Positions 27,928-35,888 of a DNA stretch of 64,000 nt are shown here, one piece after another. The notes under the pieces were generated by a model. That model was not told where the DNA came from, did no database searches, and was given only the letters and a program-made list of their open reading frames with translations. A program made the translations under genes and the position numbers. The first letter of the stretch is position 1. Each line of letters opens with the position of its first letter. The DNA lies in contig CACZFI010000004.1 of assembly GCA_902780405.1 (NCBI GenBank), forward strand, positions 62,001-126,000. The letters are read 5' to 3'. This stretch comes from an uncultured Lachnospiraceae bacterium. GTDB lineage: Bacteria > Bacillota > Clostridia > Lachnospirales > Lachnospiraceae.

Positions 27928-28389
27928 TTATACCTGTTTCATCAGATTGATCATCTCGATTGCGCCGAGTGCGCAGTCATAGCCCTTGTTGCCGGCCTTG
28001 GTTCCCGCGCGCTCGATTGCCTGCTCGATGGTATCCGTAGTCAGAATGCCGAACATTACGGGTACGCCGGAAGAAAGAGATGCCTGTGCGATACCCTTGG
28101 ACACCTCGGCACACACATAATCGTAATGGCTGGTTGCGCCGCGGATCACGGCCCCCAGACAGATAACCGCATCATACTTTCCGGACTCCGCCATCTTCTT
28201 TGCCACAAGCGGGATCTCAAATGCGCCGGGCACCCACGCAAGGGTGATATCGTCATCTGCCACGCCGTGACGGGTCAGTCCGTCCTCTGCGCCGCCGATC
28301 AGCTTGGATACGATAAACTCATTGAATCTTGATGCAACGATACCGATCTTGATACCGCTCTGAACCATATTGCCTTCCAGTGTTCTCAT
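27928..28389 (-). CDS. ribH: 6,7-dimethyl-8-ribityllumazine synthase
   Basis: Condenses 5-amino-6-ribitylaminouracil with dihydroxybutanone phosphate in riboflavin synthesis. 153 residues with [35 protein letters not shown] (catalytic His region) and FGILTTDT, all typical. The ATG at 28389 has GGAGG 9 bases upstream; an ORF extension of eight codons is rejected. Confidence 0.97.
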   Translation of the reverse strand: MRTLEGNMVQSGIKIGIVASRFNEFIVSKLIGGAEDGLTRHGVADDDITLAWVPGAFEIPLVAKKMAESGKYDAVICLGAVIRGATSHYDYVCAEVSKGIAQASLSSGVPVMFGILTTDTIEQAIERAGTKAGNKGYDCALGAIEMINLMKQV

Positions 28390-28413
28390 GTGAAAGTTCC
28401 TCCTTTGATACAT

Positions 28414-29622
28414 TTACAGATTCAGAAGATGTCCCATCTTCTCTTTTTTTGTCTTCAGGTAAAACATATCATAAGCGCCCGGCTCCATCTCGATGGGCAC
28501 GCGCTCAACGATTTCAAGGTTGAATCCCTTTAATCCGTAGACCTTCAAGGGATTGTTGGTAAGCAGTCTCAGTTTGTGGATACCGAGGTCCACCAGGATC
28601 TGTGTGCCGATGGTGTAATCCCTCGCGTCTTCCGGGAATCCGAGTTTTAAGTTTGCCTCGACGGTGTCGAGTCCCTGATCCTGCAATTCGTAGGCACGGA
28701 TCTTGTTGATCAGGCCGATACCTCTTCCCTCCTGCCTCATGTATAGTAGCACGCCTCTGCCTTCTTTGGCAATCATCTTCATGGCCGCATCGTACTGCTG
28801 ACCGCAGTCGCATCTCGCGGAACCCAAAGCGTCACCGGTAAGACACTCGGAATGCACTCTGCAAAGTACCGGCTCGCCGTCCGTCACATTGCCCTTAACC
28901 AAAGCTACGTGATGCTCGCCGTTTAATTTGTTGATGTAACCGTAGATGGTGAACTCGCCATATCTCGTGGGCATCTTCGCCTTCGCCACGCACTCCACGA
29001 AGACCTCGTGTTCCTTCCTGTAGCGGATCAGCTTCTCGATCGTAGAGATCTTGAACCCGTGCTTTTTCGCAAATGCGAACAGGTCGTCTCTTCGCATCAT
29101 CGTACCGTCTTCCTTCATGATCTCACAGCACAGTCCCACGGGTTTTAATCCGGCAATCTTCATCAGATCCACCGTAGCCTCGGTATGGCCTCTTCGCTCG
29201 ATCACGCCGCCCGGACGTGCCTCAAGCGGAAACATATGACCGGGACGTCTGAAGTCCTCCGACTTTGCGCCTTCCTCCACGAACTTTCTTGCGGTGATGC
29301 CTCGCTCCTCCGCAGAGATTCCCGTCGTGGTACTCACGTGATCTACAGATACGGAAAATGCCGTGCAGTGATTATCTGTGTTGGTGATGCACATTTGCGG
29401 CAGATGGAGTTTCTCCGTATAGGACGGATCCATGGGCATACAGATCAGGCCCTTGGCATAGCTTGCCATGAAGTTTACATTTTCTGTGGTTGCAAACTCA
29501 GCCGCGCAGATGACATCGCCCTCATTCTCACGGTCCTCATCGTCCAAGATCACCACGATCTTGCCTGCAGCAAGGTCTTTTACCACGTCTTCGATACTGT
29601 CAAATACTACTTCTTCGCTCAT
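28414..29622 (-). CDS. ribBA: Bifunctional DHBP synthase / GTP cyclohydrolase II
   Basis: Makes both riboflavin precursors. 402 residues. RibB half (1-200): [10 protein letters not shown] and RPGHMFPL. RibA half (about 205-402): [13 protein letters not shown] followed by the zinc Cys CDCG, then RQEGRGIGL. Both halves retain the named residues. It follows ribE by 8 bases and precedes ribH by 24. Length is typical for RibBA. Confidence 0.97.
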   Translation of the reverse strand: MSEEVVFDSIEDVVKDLAAGKIVVILDDEDRENEGDVICAAEFATTENVNFMASYAKGLICMPMDPSYTEKLHLPQMCITNTDNHCTAFSVSVDHVSTTTGISAEERGITARKFVEEGAKSEDFRRPGHMFPLEARPGGVIERRGHTEATVDLMKIAGLKPVGLCCEIMKEDGTMMRRDDLFAFAKKHGFKISTIEKLIRYRKEHEVFVECVAKAKMPTRYGEFTIYGYINKLNGEHHVALVKGNVTDGEPVLCRVHSECLTGDALGSARCDCGQQYDAAMKMIAKEGRGVLLYMRQEGRGIGLINKIRAYELQDQGLDTVEANLKLGFPEDARDYTIGTQILVDLGIHKLRLLTNNPLKVYGLKGFNLEIVERVPIEMEPGAYDMFYLKTKKEKMGHLLNL

Positions 29623-29630
29623 ATTTCCTC

Positions 29631-30281
29631 CTACAAAAATCCGTTTCGTGCGAGCAGATCCATGCTCACGCCGCCGGATTCCTTTTGTTCTTCTTTCACG
29701 GAAAGCAGTTTCTGCACGTACTTTCCGACGATGTCATTCTCAAGATTCACAACGTCCCCCGGCTTTTTCAAAAGGAGCGTCGTTGCGCTTCCCGTATGCG
29801 GAATGATGGACACCTTAAAGCATCTTTCATCCACATAAGCCACGGTGAGGGAGATACCGTCTATTGCGATAGACCCTTTTTCCACAATGAGATCAAGGAT
29901 CTTCTTTTCCGCATCCACGGTTACCCAGGTTGCATTTTCTTCTTTCTTCAGTTCGCGAACGGTTCCGGTTCCGTCGATATGACCGCTCACCATATGCCCG
30001 CCGAATCTGCCATCCGCAGCCATGGCACGTTCGAGATTCACGCTGCTGCCCTTGTGAAGACTTCCGAGCGAGGTTCGACGCATCGTTTCCGCCATTACAT
30101 CTGCGGTAAATGTATCGCCCTCGATGGACGTTGCCGTAAGGCAAACACCGTTTACAGCAATGGAATCACCGACCGCAGATCCCTTCGTCACCACGCTTCC
30201 CCGGATCTTAAGGCTTCCGGAGACCGCGCCCTTCGTGACGGACAGGATTTCTCCGACTTCTTCTATGATACCCGTAAACAT
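29631..30281 (-). CDS. ribE: Riboflavin synthase, alpha subunit
   Basis: Dismutates two lumazines to riboflavin. 216 residues made of two repeated lumazine-binding barrels; starts MFTGIIEE as in the family, with GVCLTA in the first repeat and GISLTVA in the second. The tail of about 20 residues (KEEQKESGG) is a short extension. AGAGGT upstream of the ATG. Located 3 bases after ribD. Confidence 0.96.
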   Translation of the reverse strand: MFTGIIEEVGEILSVTKGAVSGSLKIRGSVVTKGSAVGDSIAVNGVCLTATSIEGDTFTADVMAETMRRTSLGSLHKGSSVNLERAMAADGRFGGHMVSGHIDGTGTVRELKKEENATWVTVDAEKKILDLIVEKGSIAIDGISLTVAYVDERCFKVSIIPHTGSATTLLLKKPGDVVNLENDIVGKYVQKLLSVKEEQKESGGVSMDLLARNGFL

Positions 30282-30284
30282 CTC

Positions 30285-31439
30285 TTATACCTCTTTCTTT
30301 ACATAGCGCAGGAAAATGTCTTCCCCGATGCGCTCCGTCTCAATCAGTGTAAATGCCGCCGCAAGATCCGGGCTGTCAAAGCCCACCCCCTCAACGGGAG
30401 TTAAAGCATCTCTTCCTCCGAGGATTTTCGGAGCAAGAAAGATCCGAACCTCCTGCACCGCACCTGCGGAAAGCAGACCCTCGTTCAGGGTTCCTCCTCC
30501 CTCAAGGAGGATGCCGTCAACCCCTGCCTCGCCAAGCCGCGTCATGGCAACCGTCGGATCAAGCATCTGCCTTCCTCCGATCCGTCTTTCAACGGTCGGA
30601 AGTCCGATCAGCTCCGCCTTCCTGCTTCTTAGCATTTCCATCGTTTCTTTGCTTGCTTCGTCGTAGGCAAGCTTCTCATCATGCAGTACGATCGTCCGGA
30701 TTGCCTCTGCGGTTTTTACCAGGTTGCTTTCTTCCGGGATACGGAGGTCGCTGTCCCAGACAATCCGCACGGGGTTTCTTCCGCCCTCGATCCTGCACGT
30801 AAGCATCGGATCATCCGCAAGCACCGTGCCGATCCCGACCATGATCCCCGTCAGCTCATTTCGCATCTCCTGCACGCGTGCGCGGGATGCCTCTCCGGAG
30901 ATCCATTTGCTCTTGCCCGTGGCAGATGCGATCTTTCCGTCCATCGTCATGGCGTACTTCATCACCACATAAGGCGTCTTCGTCGTGATGTAATGGAAGA
31001 AGACGGGATTTAAGGCGTCGCACGCATCCTTTAACACATGTGTCTCCACTTCGATTCCGCGCTCCCGAAGATAAGTGATTCCCTTTCCGGCCACAAGCGC
31101 ATTCGGATCGTCCGATCCGACGTACACCTTCCGGATGCCAGCCTCGACGATCGCTTCCACGCAGGGTGGCTGCTTACCCGTATGGCAGCAGGGTTCCAAA
31201 GTCACATACATTTCCGCGCCCGCGGGATCTTCCGTCACCTTTTTCAGCGCGTCTCTTTCTGCATGAAGCTCCCCGTACCTGGCGTGATAACCCTCGCCGA
31301 TCACACGACCGTGCTTCACGATCACCGCACCCACCAGCGGATTCGGGTTCACGGCGCCGATGCCTTTCTTTGCAAGCGCGATCGCCCGACGCATGTAGGT
31401 TTCATGTTCAATTGAATTGTCTGCGAATAATTCTGTCAT
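30285..31439 (-). CDS. ribD: Bifunctional diaminohydroxyphosphoribosylaminopyrimidine deaminase / reductase
   Basis: Second and third steps of the pyrimidine branch of riboflavin synthesis. 384 residues: N-terminal deaminase with NPNPLVGAVIV, zinc ligands HAE and PCCHTGKQPPC, and C-terminal reductase with KYAMTMDGKIA, ISGEASR and LEGGGTLN. The chosen ATG gives about 15 extra residues (MTELFADNS...) before the conserved MRRAIALAKKG; the ribosome site is weak (AGGA three bases away), and the inner ATG at 31394 is an alternative. It is preceded by a 515-nt riboswitch-containing leader. Confidence 0.95.
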   Translation of the reverse strand: MTELFADNSIEHETYMRRAIALAKKGIGAVNPNPLVGAVIVKHGRVIGEGYHARYGELHAERDALKKVTEDPAGAEMYVTLEPCCHTGKQPPCVEAIVEAGIRKVYVGSDDPNALVAGKGITYLRERGIEVETHVLKDACDALNPVFFHYITTKTPYVVMKYAMTMDGKIASATGKSKWISGEASRARVQEMRNELTGIMVGIGTVLADDPMLTCRIEGGRNPVRIVWDSDLRIPEESNLVKTAEAIRTIVLHDEKLAYDEASKETMEMLRSRKAELIGLPTVERRIGGRQMLDPTVAMTRLGEAGVDGILLEGGGTLNEGLLSAGAVQEVRIFLAPKILGGRDALTPVEGVGFDSPDLAAAFTLIETERIGEDIFLRYVKKEV

Positions 31440-31516
31440 ATATCCTATAACTCACATCATACGATTCCATGTAAACCGTTGATTTACCGGTCACAAACAT
31501 GTACATCGATTCATAT

Positions 31517-31712
31517 AGCCTGATTCATGTTGCCTGATTCTTGTTGCCTGATTCTTGTTGCCTGATTCTTGTTGCCTGATTCATATTGCCTGGCTCATGT
31601 TGCCTGATTCATGATGCTTGATTCATGTTGCTTGATTCTTGTTGCCTGATTCATATTGCCTGATTCATATTGCCTGATTCATATTGCCTGATTCATGTTG
31701 CCTGATTTCTGT
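31517..31712. repeat. 14-bp minisatellite in the riboflavin leader (14 tandem copies)
   Basis: Fourteen head-to-tail units of 14 bp fill exactly 196 bp. Plus-strand consensus is TGCCTGATTCWTRT; copies vary mostly at the two W/R positions. Degenerate half-units flank both ends. On the transcribed (minus) strand each unit gives an ATCAGGCA core. It lies between the riboswitch terminator and the ribD start, inside the untranslated leader. The period is not a multiple of three, so it is not a coding repeat. Confidence 0.95.
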
Positions 31713-31753
31713 GATTTGATTCTCACAAAAAAACAAAAACCTGGGGGGGCTAC

Positions 31754-31820
31754 ACCTCGGGTTAATCATCTCAAATAAAAAACCCGAGTATAAACCTCGG
31801 GTTAATCATCTCAAATAAAA
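31754..31820. repeat. 27-bp direct repeat around the riboswitch terminator
   Basis: Two identical 27-bp copies occupy 31754-31780 and 31794-31820, 40 bp apart. Each copy contains the terminator's 5' arm (AACCCGAG on the minus strand) followed upstream by a shared A/T-rich segment. The single 3' arm lies between the two copies and could pair with either. Confidence 0.9.
31781..31803 (-). terminator. Rho-independent terminator of the FMN riboswitch
   Basis: Eight-bp stem AACCCGAG/CTCGGGTT with a 7-base loop, followed on the minus strand by TTTTATTTG (T-run starting inside the stem). It lies 42 nt downstream of the riboswitch aptamer and is the likely expression platform: bound FMN would favour termination (family knowledge). 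Confidence 0.85.
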
Positions 31821-31844
31821 CAATCCTGCCGGATCACTTCTTCT

Positions 31845-31952
31845 CTCATCCAGACTTTACTGTCGGCTATGGAATCACACCATATCTGCCTTGCCGCATG
31901 GCTCGGCTCGCGGGCTGTACCGCCGGTCGGGAATTTCACCCTGCCCCGAAGT
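31845..31952 (-). ncRNA. FMN riboswitch (RFN element) controlling the rib operon
   Basis: The minus strand reads through the RFN consensus in order: CTTCGGGGCAGGGTGAAATT, CCCGACCGGCGGTA, an internal arm around CCCGCGAGCCGAGC, then GGTGTGATTCC, GCCGACAGTAAAGTC and TGGATGAGAGAAG. These are the conserved junction segments of the aptamer. It lies right after the promoter and ahead of a terminator and ribD, the classic arrangement in Firmicutes. FMN binding is inferred from the strong consensus match. Confidence 0.97.
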
Positions 31953-31960
31953 TCGCTTCT

Positions 31961-31989
31961 ACTATATGCCTGTTCCGGCACTTTGTCAA
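31961..31989 (-). promoter_or_regulatory. Sigma-A promoter of the riboflavin operon
   Basis: Minus strand -35 TTGACA (perfect), 17-base spacer, -10 TATAGT. The predicted start near 31954 falls at the 5' edge of the riboswitch. Strong consensus promoter, as expected for riboswitch-controlled genes. Confidence 0.85.
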
Positions 31990-32011
31990 TACCAAGCAAG
32001 TGACGGGCGGC

Positions 32012-32420
32012 ACGGACTATTTTGACTCTCTTCCTCGTTTCGTCCGTATTAATCTCTCCCCGGCACGGACTGATTAGCTTCTCGGAGCCATTTCGTCCGT
32101 GCTTTCCCGCATCCTGTACGGACGAACTCCGCCAATACGCCAGTTTAGTCCGTATTCTTGCCGGTCTCGCACGGACTATTCTGACTTTCTTCCTCGTTTC
32201 GTCCGTACGCATCCTCCCAAAACACGGACGATTTCCTCCAATTCGCTGTTTTCGTCCGTATTAATCTCTCGCTGGCACGGACTGATTAGCTTCTCGGAGC
32301 CATTTCGTCCGTATTCTTACCGGGCATGTACGGACGAATCTGCACATTTTCCTCATCCTCGTCCGTACACATCCTAATAAAACACGGACCGAGAACCCCA
32401 TTTGGAGTTTCTCGGTCCGT
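32012..32420. repeat. Array of eight palindromic units at 53-bp period
   Basis: Each unit starts ACGGAC and ends GTCCGT, with 24-25 bases between, and units are separated by exactly 17 bases. Units: 32012-32047, 32065-32100, 32118-32153, 32171-32206, 32224-32259, 32277-32312, 32330-32366, 32384-32420. Start-to-start distance is 53 six times and 54 once. Centres differ between units, but units 2 and 6 have identical centres and units 1 and 4 differ at two bases; a 60-bp block recurs 212 bp (4 units) apart with two mismatches. Stems run from 6 bp (units 1, 2, 4, 6) to 12 bp (unit 8). No coding frame fits, as 53 is not divisible by three. It lies just upstream of the rib promoter. I know of no named family for it. 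Confidence 0.93.
32384..32420 (-). terminator. Terminator-like last unit of the palindromic array
   Basis: Unit 8 has a perfect 12-bp stem ACGGACCGAGAA/TTCTCGGTCCGT and is followed on the minus strand by GTTTTATT. It lies 10 bases after the stop of the 68-residue gene and probably ends that transcript. Confidence 0.7.
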
Positions 32421-32430
32421 ATCAACCATT

Positions 32431-32637
32431 CTATACGCCAGAATTCAAGATGAGTTCACGAACATACTCAGGCGTGACAGGTACCTCAGTATCAAGCATC
32501 GGGTATGTCCAATTCATCTTTTTGTCTGAGGTCGTAATATGAATCCTGTGACTGCCATCTTTTTCTACTCTGACAAACCAGTAGAACACGTCATCGTTGA
32601 CGACAATTTTCCGCTTGCCTTTTGGATTTATCGCCAT
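32431..32637 (-). CDS. Small protein of unknown function (68 residues)
   Basis: Mixed alpha/beta protein with a basic N-terminus (NPKGKRKIVVNDD), aromatic FYWFVRV strand and no TM helix. Not recognised. The ATG lies 15 bases after the shikimate-kinase-like stop with a poorly spaced AGAGG, so translation may depend on coupling. A possible reading is a small stand-alone domain. It sits in the A+T-rich cluster and immediately precedes the palindromic array. Confidence 0.6.
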   Translation of the reverse strand: MAINPKGKRKIVVNDDVFYWFVRVEKDGSHRIHITTSDKKMNWTYPMLDTEVPVTPEYVRELILNSGV

Positions 32638-32652
32638 ACCTCTAATTGCTTT

Positions 32653-33159
32653 CTATACCCTTTCCACAACTGCTCGTACAGTGTCCTCGATGGACGCATT
32701 ATCTTCCCCGACTGTAATATCGCCGTATTTCTCATAAAGCCTTGTACGCATTTCGTATATCGTCTCCAGCGTCTCTCCATCCCTCAGCACCACGCCCCGG
32801 CCTTTGATATCAGAAAGTCGTCTTTTAAGATCATCAAGTTCGACCTTCAGATAGACGATTGTTGAATTCTTCGCGAGATGTTTCATGGCAGCATCACTAT
32901 ATACCGCGCTGCCCCCTGTTGCTATGACTGTATTCGTCACATTGATTCCGAGAATTGCTCTCTCTTCTCGTTTCATAAAGTCATCAACACCGTGCTTTTC
33001 GATCAGTTCGTTCAGCTTGGCGCCTTCTCTTTGCTGTATTACAATATCACTGTCTATGAAATCCATTCCCAAAACCTTGGCAAGGATTACTCCGACCGTA
33101 CTTTTCCCGGAAGCCGGCATTCCAATCAATACGATGTTGCTATTACTTTCTTTTACCAT
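32653..33159 (-). CDS. Shikimate kinase-like P-loop kinase
   Basis: 168 residues with the shikimate-kinase layout: Walker A GMPASGKSTVG, DSD substrate Asp, Arg in DDFMKREERAI, the ATGGSAV glycine pair, lid Arg (GRGVVL) and MRTRLYEKYGDI near the C-terminus. AroK phosphorylates shikimate in the chorismate pathway. No other aro gene is near, so it may be an extra copy or a related kinase in an accessory cluster. Start at 33159 is chosen because GGAG lies 8 bases upstream; the ORF opens seven codons earlier. Confidence 0.82.
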   Translation of the reverse strand: MVKESNSNIVLIGMPASGKSTVGVILAKVLGMDFIDSDIVIQQREGAKLNELIEKHGVDDFMKREERAILGINVTNTVIATGGSAVYSDAAMKHLAKNSTIVYLKVELDDLKRRLSDIKGRGVVLRDGETLETIYEMRTRLYEKYGDITVGEDNASIEDTVRAVVERV

Positions 33160-33195
33160 GATCGATTCTCCAAAAGCCATTTACCTCAATCCCTG

Positions 33196-33354
33196 TTACG
33201 GCATCATCTGCCCCATAATTCCCCGGTACACTTCCATATCTGTCAGTTCAAGGTTTGAAATATTATCTTCACCATTCAAAAACAACGGAACCTTATATCC
33301 GACGCACTTGTCATGAGGAATGTCACAGCCGAACTCAGAGTTAATCCATACTAG
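33196..33354 (-). pseudogene. 5'-truncated gene remnant (C-terminal fragment, DUF1851-like)
   Basis: An open minus-strand frame of 52 codons lies between the HD hydrolase and the kinase gene. It reads ...GCDIPHDKC, GYKVPLFLNGEDNISNLELTD, MEVYRGIMGQMMP, ending at TAA. The VPLFLxGxDxxxNLE pattern resembles the C-terminus of DUF1851/Tdi1-type immunity or SUKH-like proteins from memory. There is no start codon at its beginning and a stop lies immediately upstream, so it looks like the tail of a gene whose front was deleted. Family assignment is tentative. Confidence 0.55.
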
Positions 33355-33917
33355 TTACGCTCATTCTCTATCTTCGTAGCAGTATCTAACCTTACTTCTT
33401 CTCGCAAAGCTGAAAGCCACCCTGAAAAAGCGACCGCATCCGATCCGTGCGTTTTGTTAAGTTCAAACTCATTTTCCGACCAAGTATCAAGCGGTGATTC
33501 GTTATGCTGGATAACAGCTTCGAGTTTATCAAGTGCCCTGAATATCTTTGCTTCGACAGTCACCTGTTCGTCCATCTCAGCATATAGTTCGCGCAAATCG
33601 CATGACACTTCCGGTGGCAAAGATTCAACCCATTCAGCAAGGAGTTCATCTTCAGTCTTCCTGTCAGAATCTGTTTTGATAAAGGTCGGAATATCTCCCG
33701 TAAAGCATTCTCCGAGATCGTGGATTATACACATATTTACAACCTTATTCATATCGGCATCCGGAAATACACTTCGTAGAAGTAGCGCCATAAGTGATAC
33801 TCTCCAGCTATGCTCAGCAACGCTTTCAACCCTTCTTCCCGATGTTGTACAGTGCCTTGGGGTATCTTTTAGTTTTTCAGCCACATGCAAAATGTTTATG
33901 AATTCTCTTGCATCCAT
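33351..33917 (-). CDS. HD-domain hydrolase (YfbR-like)
   Basis: 188 residues with HD metal ligands in order: His in ESVAEHSWR, HD in IIHDLGE, and Asp in FRALDKLEAVIQ. The fold resembles YfbR 5'-deoxynucleotidases and related HD proteins that hydrolyse nucleoside monophosphates. ATG preceded by AGGAGGG. It follows the small DUF7336-like gene by 15 bases in the A+T-rich cluster. Substrate inferred only from family. Confidence 0.85.
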   Translation of the reverse strand: MDAREFINILHVAEKLKDTPRHCTTSGRRVESVAEHSWRVSLMALLLRSVFPDADMNKVVNMCIIHDLGECFTGDIPTFIKTDSDRKTEDELLAEWVESLPPEVSCDLRELYAEMDEQVTVEAKIFRALDKLEAVIQHNESPLDTWSENEFELNKTHGSDAVAFSGWLSALREEVRLDTATKIENERN

Positions 33918-33932
33918 ATGCCCTCCTAAATC

Positions 33933-34175
33933 TCAATCTTTATCTCTGTATCTCACCGTCGTAAATCCTTCATTCCAACCGGAGCGATTCACCTCATATT
34001 CATGTATTTCAAAGCAATCGACAGGAAGATCTTTAAACCCTTCTAAATCTTTATGGCTTTGAATGGCCTCCTTGGCCTTCTCCTCCGTTGAATAGATTCC
34101 GATTAGTTTTTCTTCATCATGTTCCCCACAATCATCGGTTAGCTCATAAACGTGCCATAATACATATACTTTCAT
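33933..34175 (-). CDS. Small conserved protein (DUF7336-like)
   Basis: 80 residues beginning MKVYVLWHVYEL, with DEEKLIGIYSTEEKAKEAI and CFEIHEYEV. This pattern is familiar from short proteins scattered in Firmicutes genomes near toxin, defence or unknown genes; function unknown. The ATG at 34175 follows GAGGAAG; the longer ORF overlapping the protease gene is rejected. It starts 2 bases after the protease stop. Confidence 0.75.
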   Translation of the reverse strand: MKVYVLWHVYELTDDCGEHDEEKLIGIYSTEEKAKEAIQSHKDLEGFKDLPVDCFEIHEYEVNRSGWNEGFTTVRYRDKD

Positions 34176-34177
34176 AT

Positions 34178-34930
34178 CTATGACTTCCTCTCCGGCACGA
34201 TCAGGATGATACATGACAGCACGAACATCACCGCCAGCATAATCTCGAATACAGACGATAATCCATCAAATACCGCTGTATGGTTCCACTCAATATATAC
34301 CGCCGTTTTGGCAAACACGTCGTAGATAAAATGTAGAATCATCGGTATGAGGATATTGCCGGATTTAACAAATATAACGGCAAAGGCAAAACCTATTGCC
34401 CCGGTCTGGAGGAACGTATACGTATTCCATCCCGTAACGCAATGAAGCAATCCAAAAAGGATCGAACTTACGAGGACAAGCACGATTCTAATACCTGTAT
34501 TATTCTTGGAATACTTCATCCCCTCTAAGAGAAGGAATCTGTAATTCAACTCCTCATAAAACCCGGTTGATATCTGTTGAAGAAGGATCTTTGATAAGAA
34601 TACGCCAACCGTGAGTCCTGTAATTCTACCGAAGCCTGAGGTCACAAGGATAATGTAGTACAAGAAGTATACCAGAAATCCCGTACCCGCAAGGAGTGCT
34701 CCCTTCGTATTCCTGAAAGAAACAATCTCTGACGTCTTTTTCTCGAAAAGCTTTGTCGAAACAAAAAGTATCGCAACTCCAAAAACGATTCGTAGCGCAG
34801 TACTGATGAGATACCAGTTGATACCCTTTGTAAATTCAATAAACAGAAGTGATATTCCAACAAACGGCACAGCAAATATAAAATGCCAAATGTAACCACT
34901 GTATTTTTTGTTTGTAAGTACACTGCTCAT
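34178..34930 (-). CDS. CPBP-family intramembrane metalloprotease
   Basis: 250 residues with about eight TM helices. The CPBP/Abi active-site motifs are present: EE and R in FYEELNYRFLL, His in FGLLHCVTG, and HFIYD. Bacterial members are linked to bacteriocin self-immunity and protein processing; the role here is unknown. The ATG overlaps the stop of the DMT transporter by 4 bp. Confidence 0.9.
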   Translation of the reverse strand: MSSVLTNKKYSGYIWHFIFAVPFVGISLLFIEFTKGINWYLISTALRIVFGVAILFVSTKLFEKKTSEIVSFRNTKGALLAGTGFLVYFLYYIILVTSGFGRITGLTVGVFLSKILLQQISTGFYEELNYRFLLLEGMKYSKNNTGIRIVLVLVSSILFGLLHCVTGWNTYTFLQTGAIGFAFAVIFVKSGNILIPMILHFIYDVFAKTAVYIEWNHTAVFDGLSSVFEIMLAVMFVLSCIILIVPERKS

Positions 34931-35814
34931 CTATTCGAATCCCCCTCACGCTTCTTCAAATTCAGCACAACCACCGCTGACAGAATCAGCAGAATACCCG
35001 CAGCTGACATCAATGTCAGCGGCTCTGAAAAGACAACGACACCAATCAATGTTGCCACCATGGGTTCGATCGTTGCAATAATCCCCGCCTTGCTTGCCTC
35101 CACGCTGTTAAGTCCGAGCGTATATGCAAGGAACGGAATCACCGCAGTGACAAGCGCCGTCAAGACGCAAAACAGTGCCAAAAAACCGACATCCGTTGCA
35201 GCCGAAAACTTATGGTACACATCCACGGGGCGGCTGATGAACCACGAGCCGATTGCCGCAAAGACAAATGTATAGGTCGTTACAGTGTACGGCGAATACC
35301 TGCGCAATGCGACCGTCCCCAGGATGCTGTATAATCCATATCCTACTCCGGCTCCAAGACCCACAAGGAGTCCCGCAAGCGTCATACCTTCACCCGAAAT
35401 CCCGGAAACCAGCACACAGCCCGCAAGCGCAAGGAGCAGAGCTGATATTTTCCTGCCGGTCAGTTTTTCATGAAAGAACATCACCGACATCAGCATGATC
35501 CATACGGGTGATGTGTAAAGCAGTATGGCCGCCGTCGAAAGCGACATCATCGTGATCGCCGTAAAATAGCAAACCGTAAAAAACAGGATACTCCCAAAAC
35601 CGAGTCCGAGAAACAAAGGAAGATCTTTGACCCGAATCTTAAATCCTTTCCGGTCCTTTATAAATAGCACCAACGCAAAGATCAAAGCAGCCAGTGTTAC
35701 ACGTATCGCAACGATCTGTATGGAGTCAAATCCGTATTCGGCCAGCCTTCTTACAAAGATTCCCATGCTTCCCCAGAAGCATCCCGCAATAATGATCAAA
35801 ATCGAACCAAGCAT
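34927..35814 (-). CDS. DMT-superfamily (EamA) transporter
   Basis: 295-residue inner-membrane transporter with ten TM helices in two EamA repeats (for example GSMGIFVRRL near the start and VEASKAGIIATIEPMVATLIG in the second repeat). Typical substrates are amino acids or metabolites, usually export. ATG with AGGAG upstream and its own promoter. First gene of the A+T-rich cluster. Confidence 0.92.
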   Translation of the reverse strand: MLGSILIIIAGCFWGSMGIFVRRLAEYGFDSIQIVAIRVTLAALIFALVLFIKDRKGFKIRVKDLPLFLGLGFGSILFFTVCYFTAITMMSLSTAAILLYTSPVWIMLMSVMFFHEKLTGRKISALLLALAGCVLVSGISGEGMTLAGLLVGLGAGVGYGLYSILGTVALRRYSPYTVTTYTFVFAAIGSWFISRPVDVYHKFSAATDVGFLALFCVLTALVTAVIPFLAYTLGLNSVEASKAGIIATIEPMVATLIGVVVFSEPLTLMSAAGILLILSAVVVLNLKKREGDSNR

Positions 35815-35836
35815 TTTCTTCTTCTCCTACTCGGTC

Positions 35837-35864
35837 ATTATATCGTATATGGAAATTATATCAA
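35837..35864 (-). promoter_or_regulatory. Putative promoter of the DMT-transporter cluster
   Basis: Minus strand -35 TTGATA, 16 bases, -10 TATAAT, giving a short leader of about 15 nt before the ATG at 35814. It lies after the terminator at 35889-35922. Confidence 0.6.
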
Positions 35865-35888
35865 GCGCATCCTGCCCCGCCACACAAA

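Noticed and set aside
31741..31830. tRNA-like structure near the GGGGGGG run
   Set aside because: No cloverleaf, T-loop or CCA end; the pairing is explained by the riboswitch terminator and direct repeat.
31811..32212. 133-codon minus-strand ORF
   Set aside because: It runs through the palindromic units, the promoter and the FMN riboswitch; its repetitive residues come from units three periods apart.
32022..32264. 80-codon plus-strand ORF over the array
   Set aside because: The 53-bp period shifts frame at every unit and no ribosome site is present.
32012..32420. CRISPR array
   Set aside because: Only the 6-bp ends are constant; there is no conserved repeat of 23 bp or more, and no cas genes occur in the window.
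32012..32420. Integron attC array
   Set aside because: Ends are ACGGAC/GTCCGT, not the GTTRRRY/RYYYAAC core sites, and there are no cassette genes or integrase.
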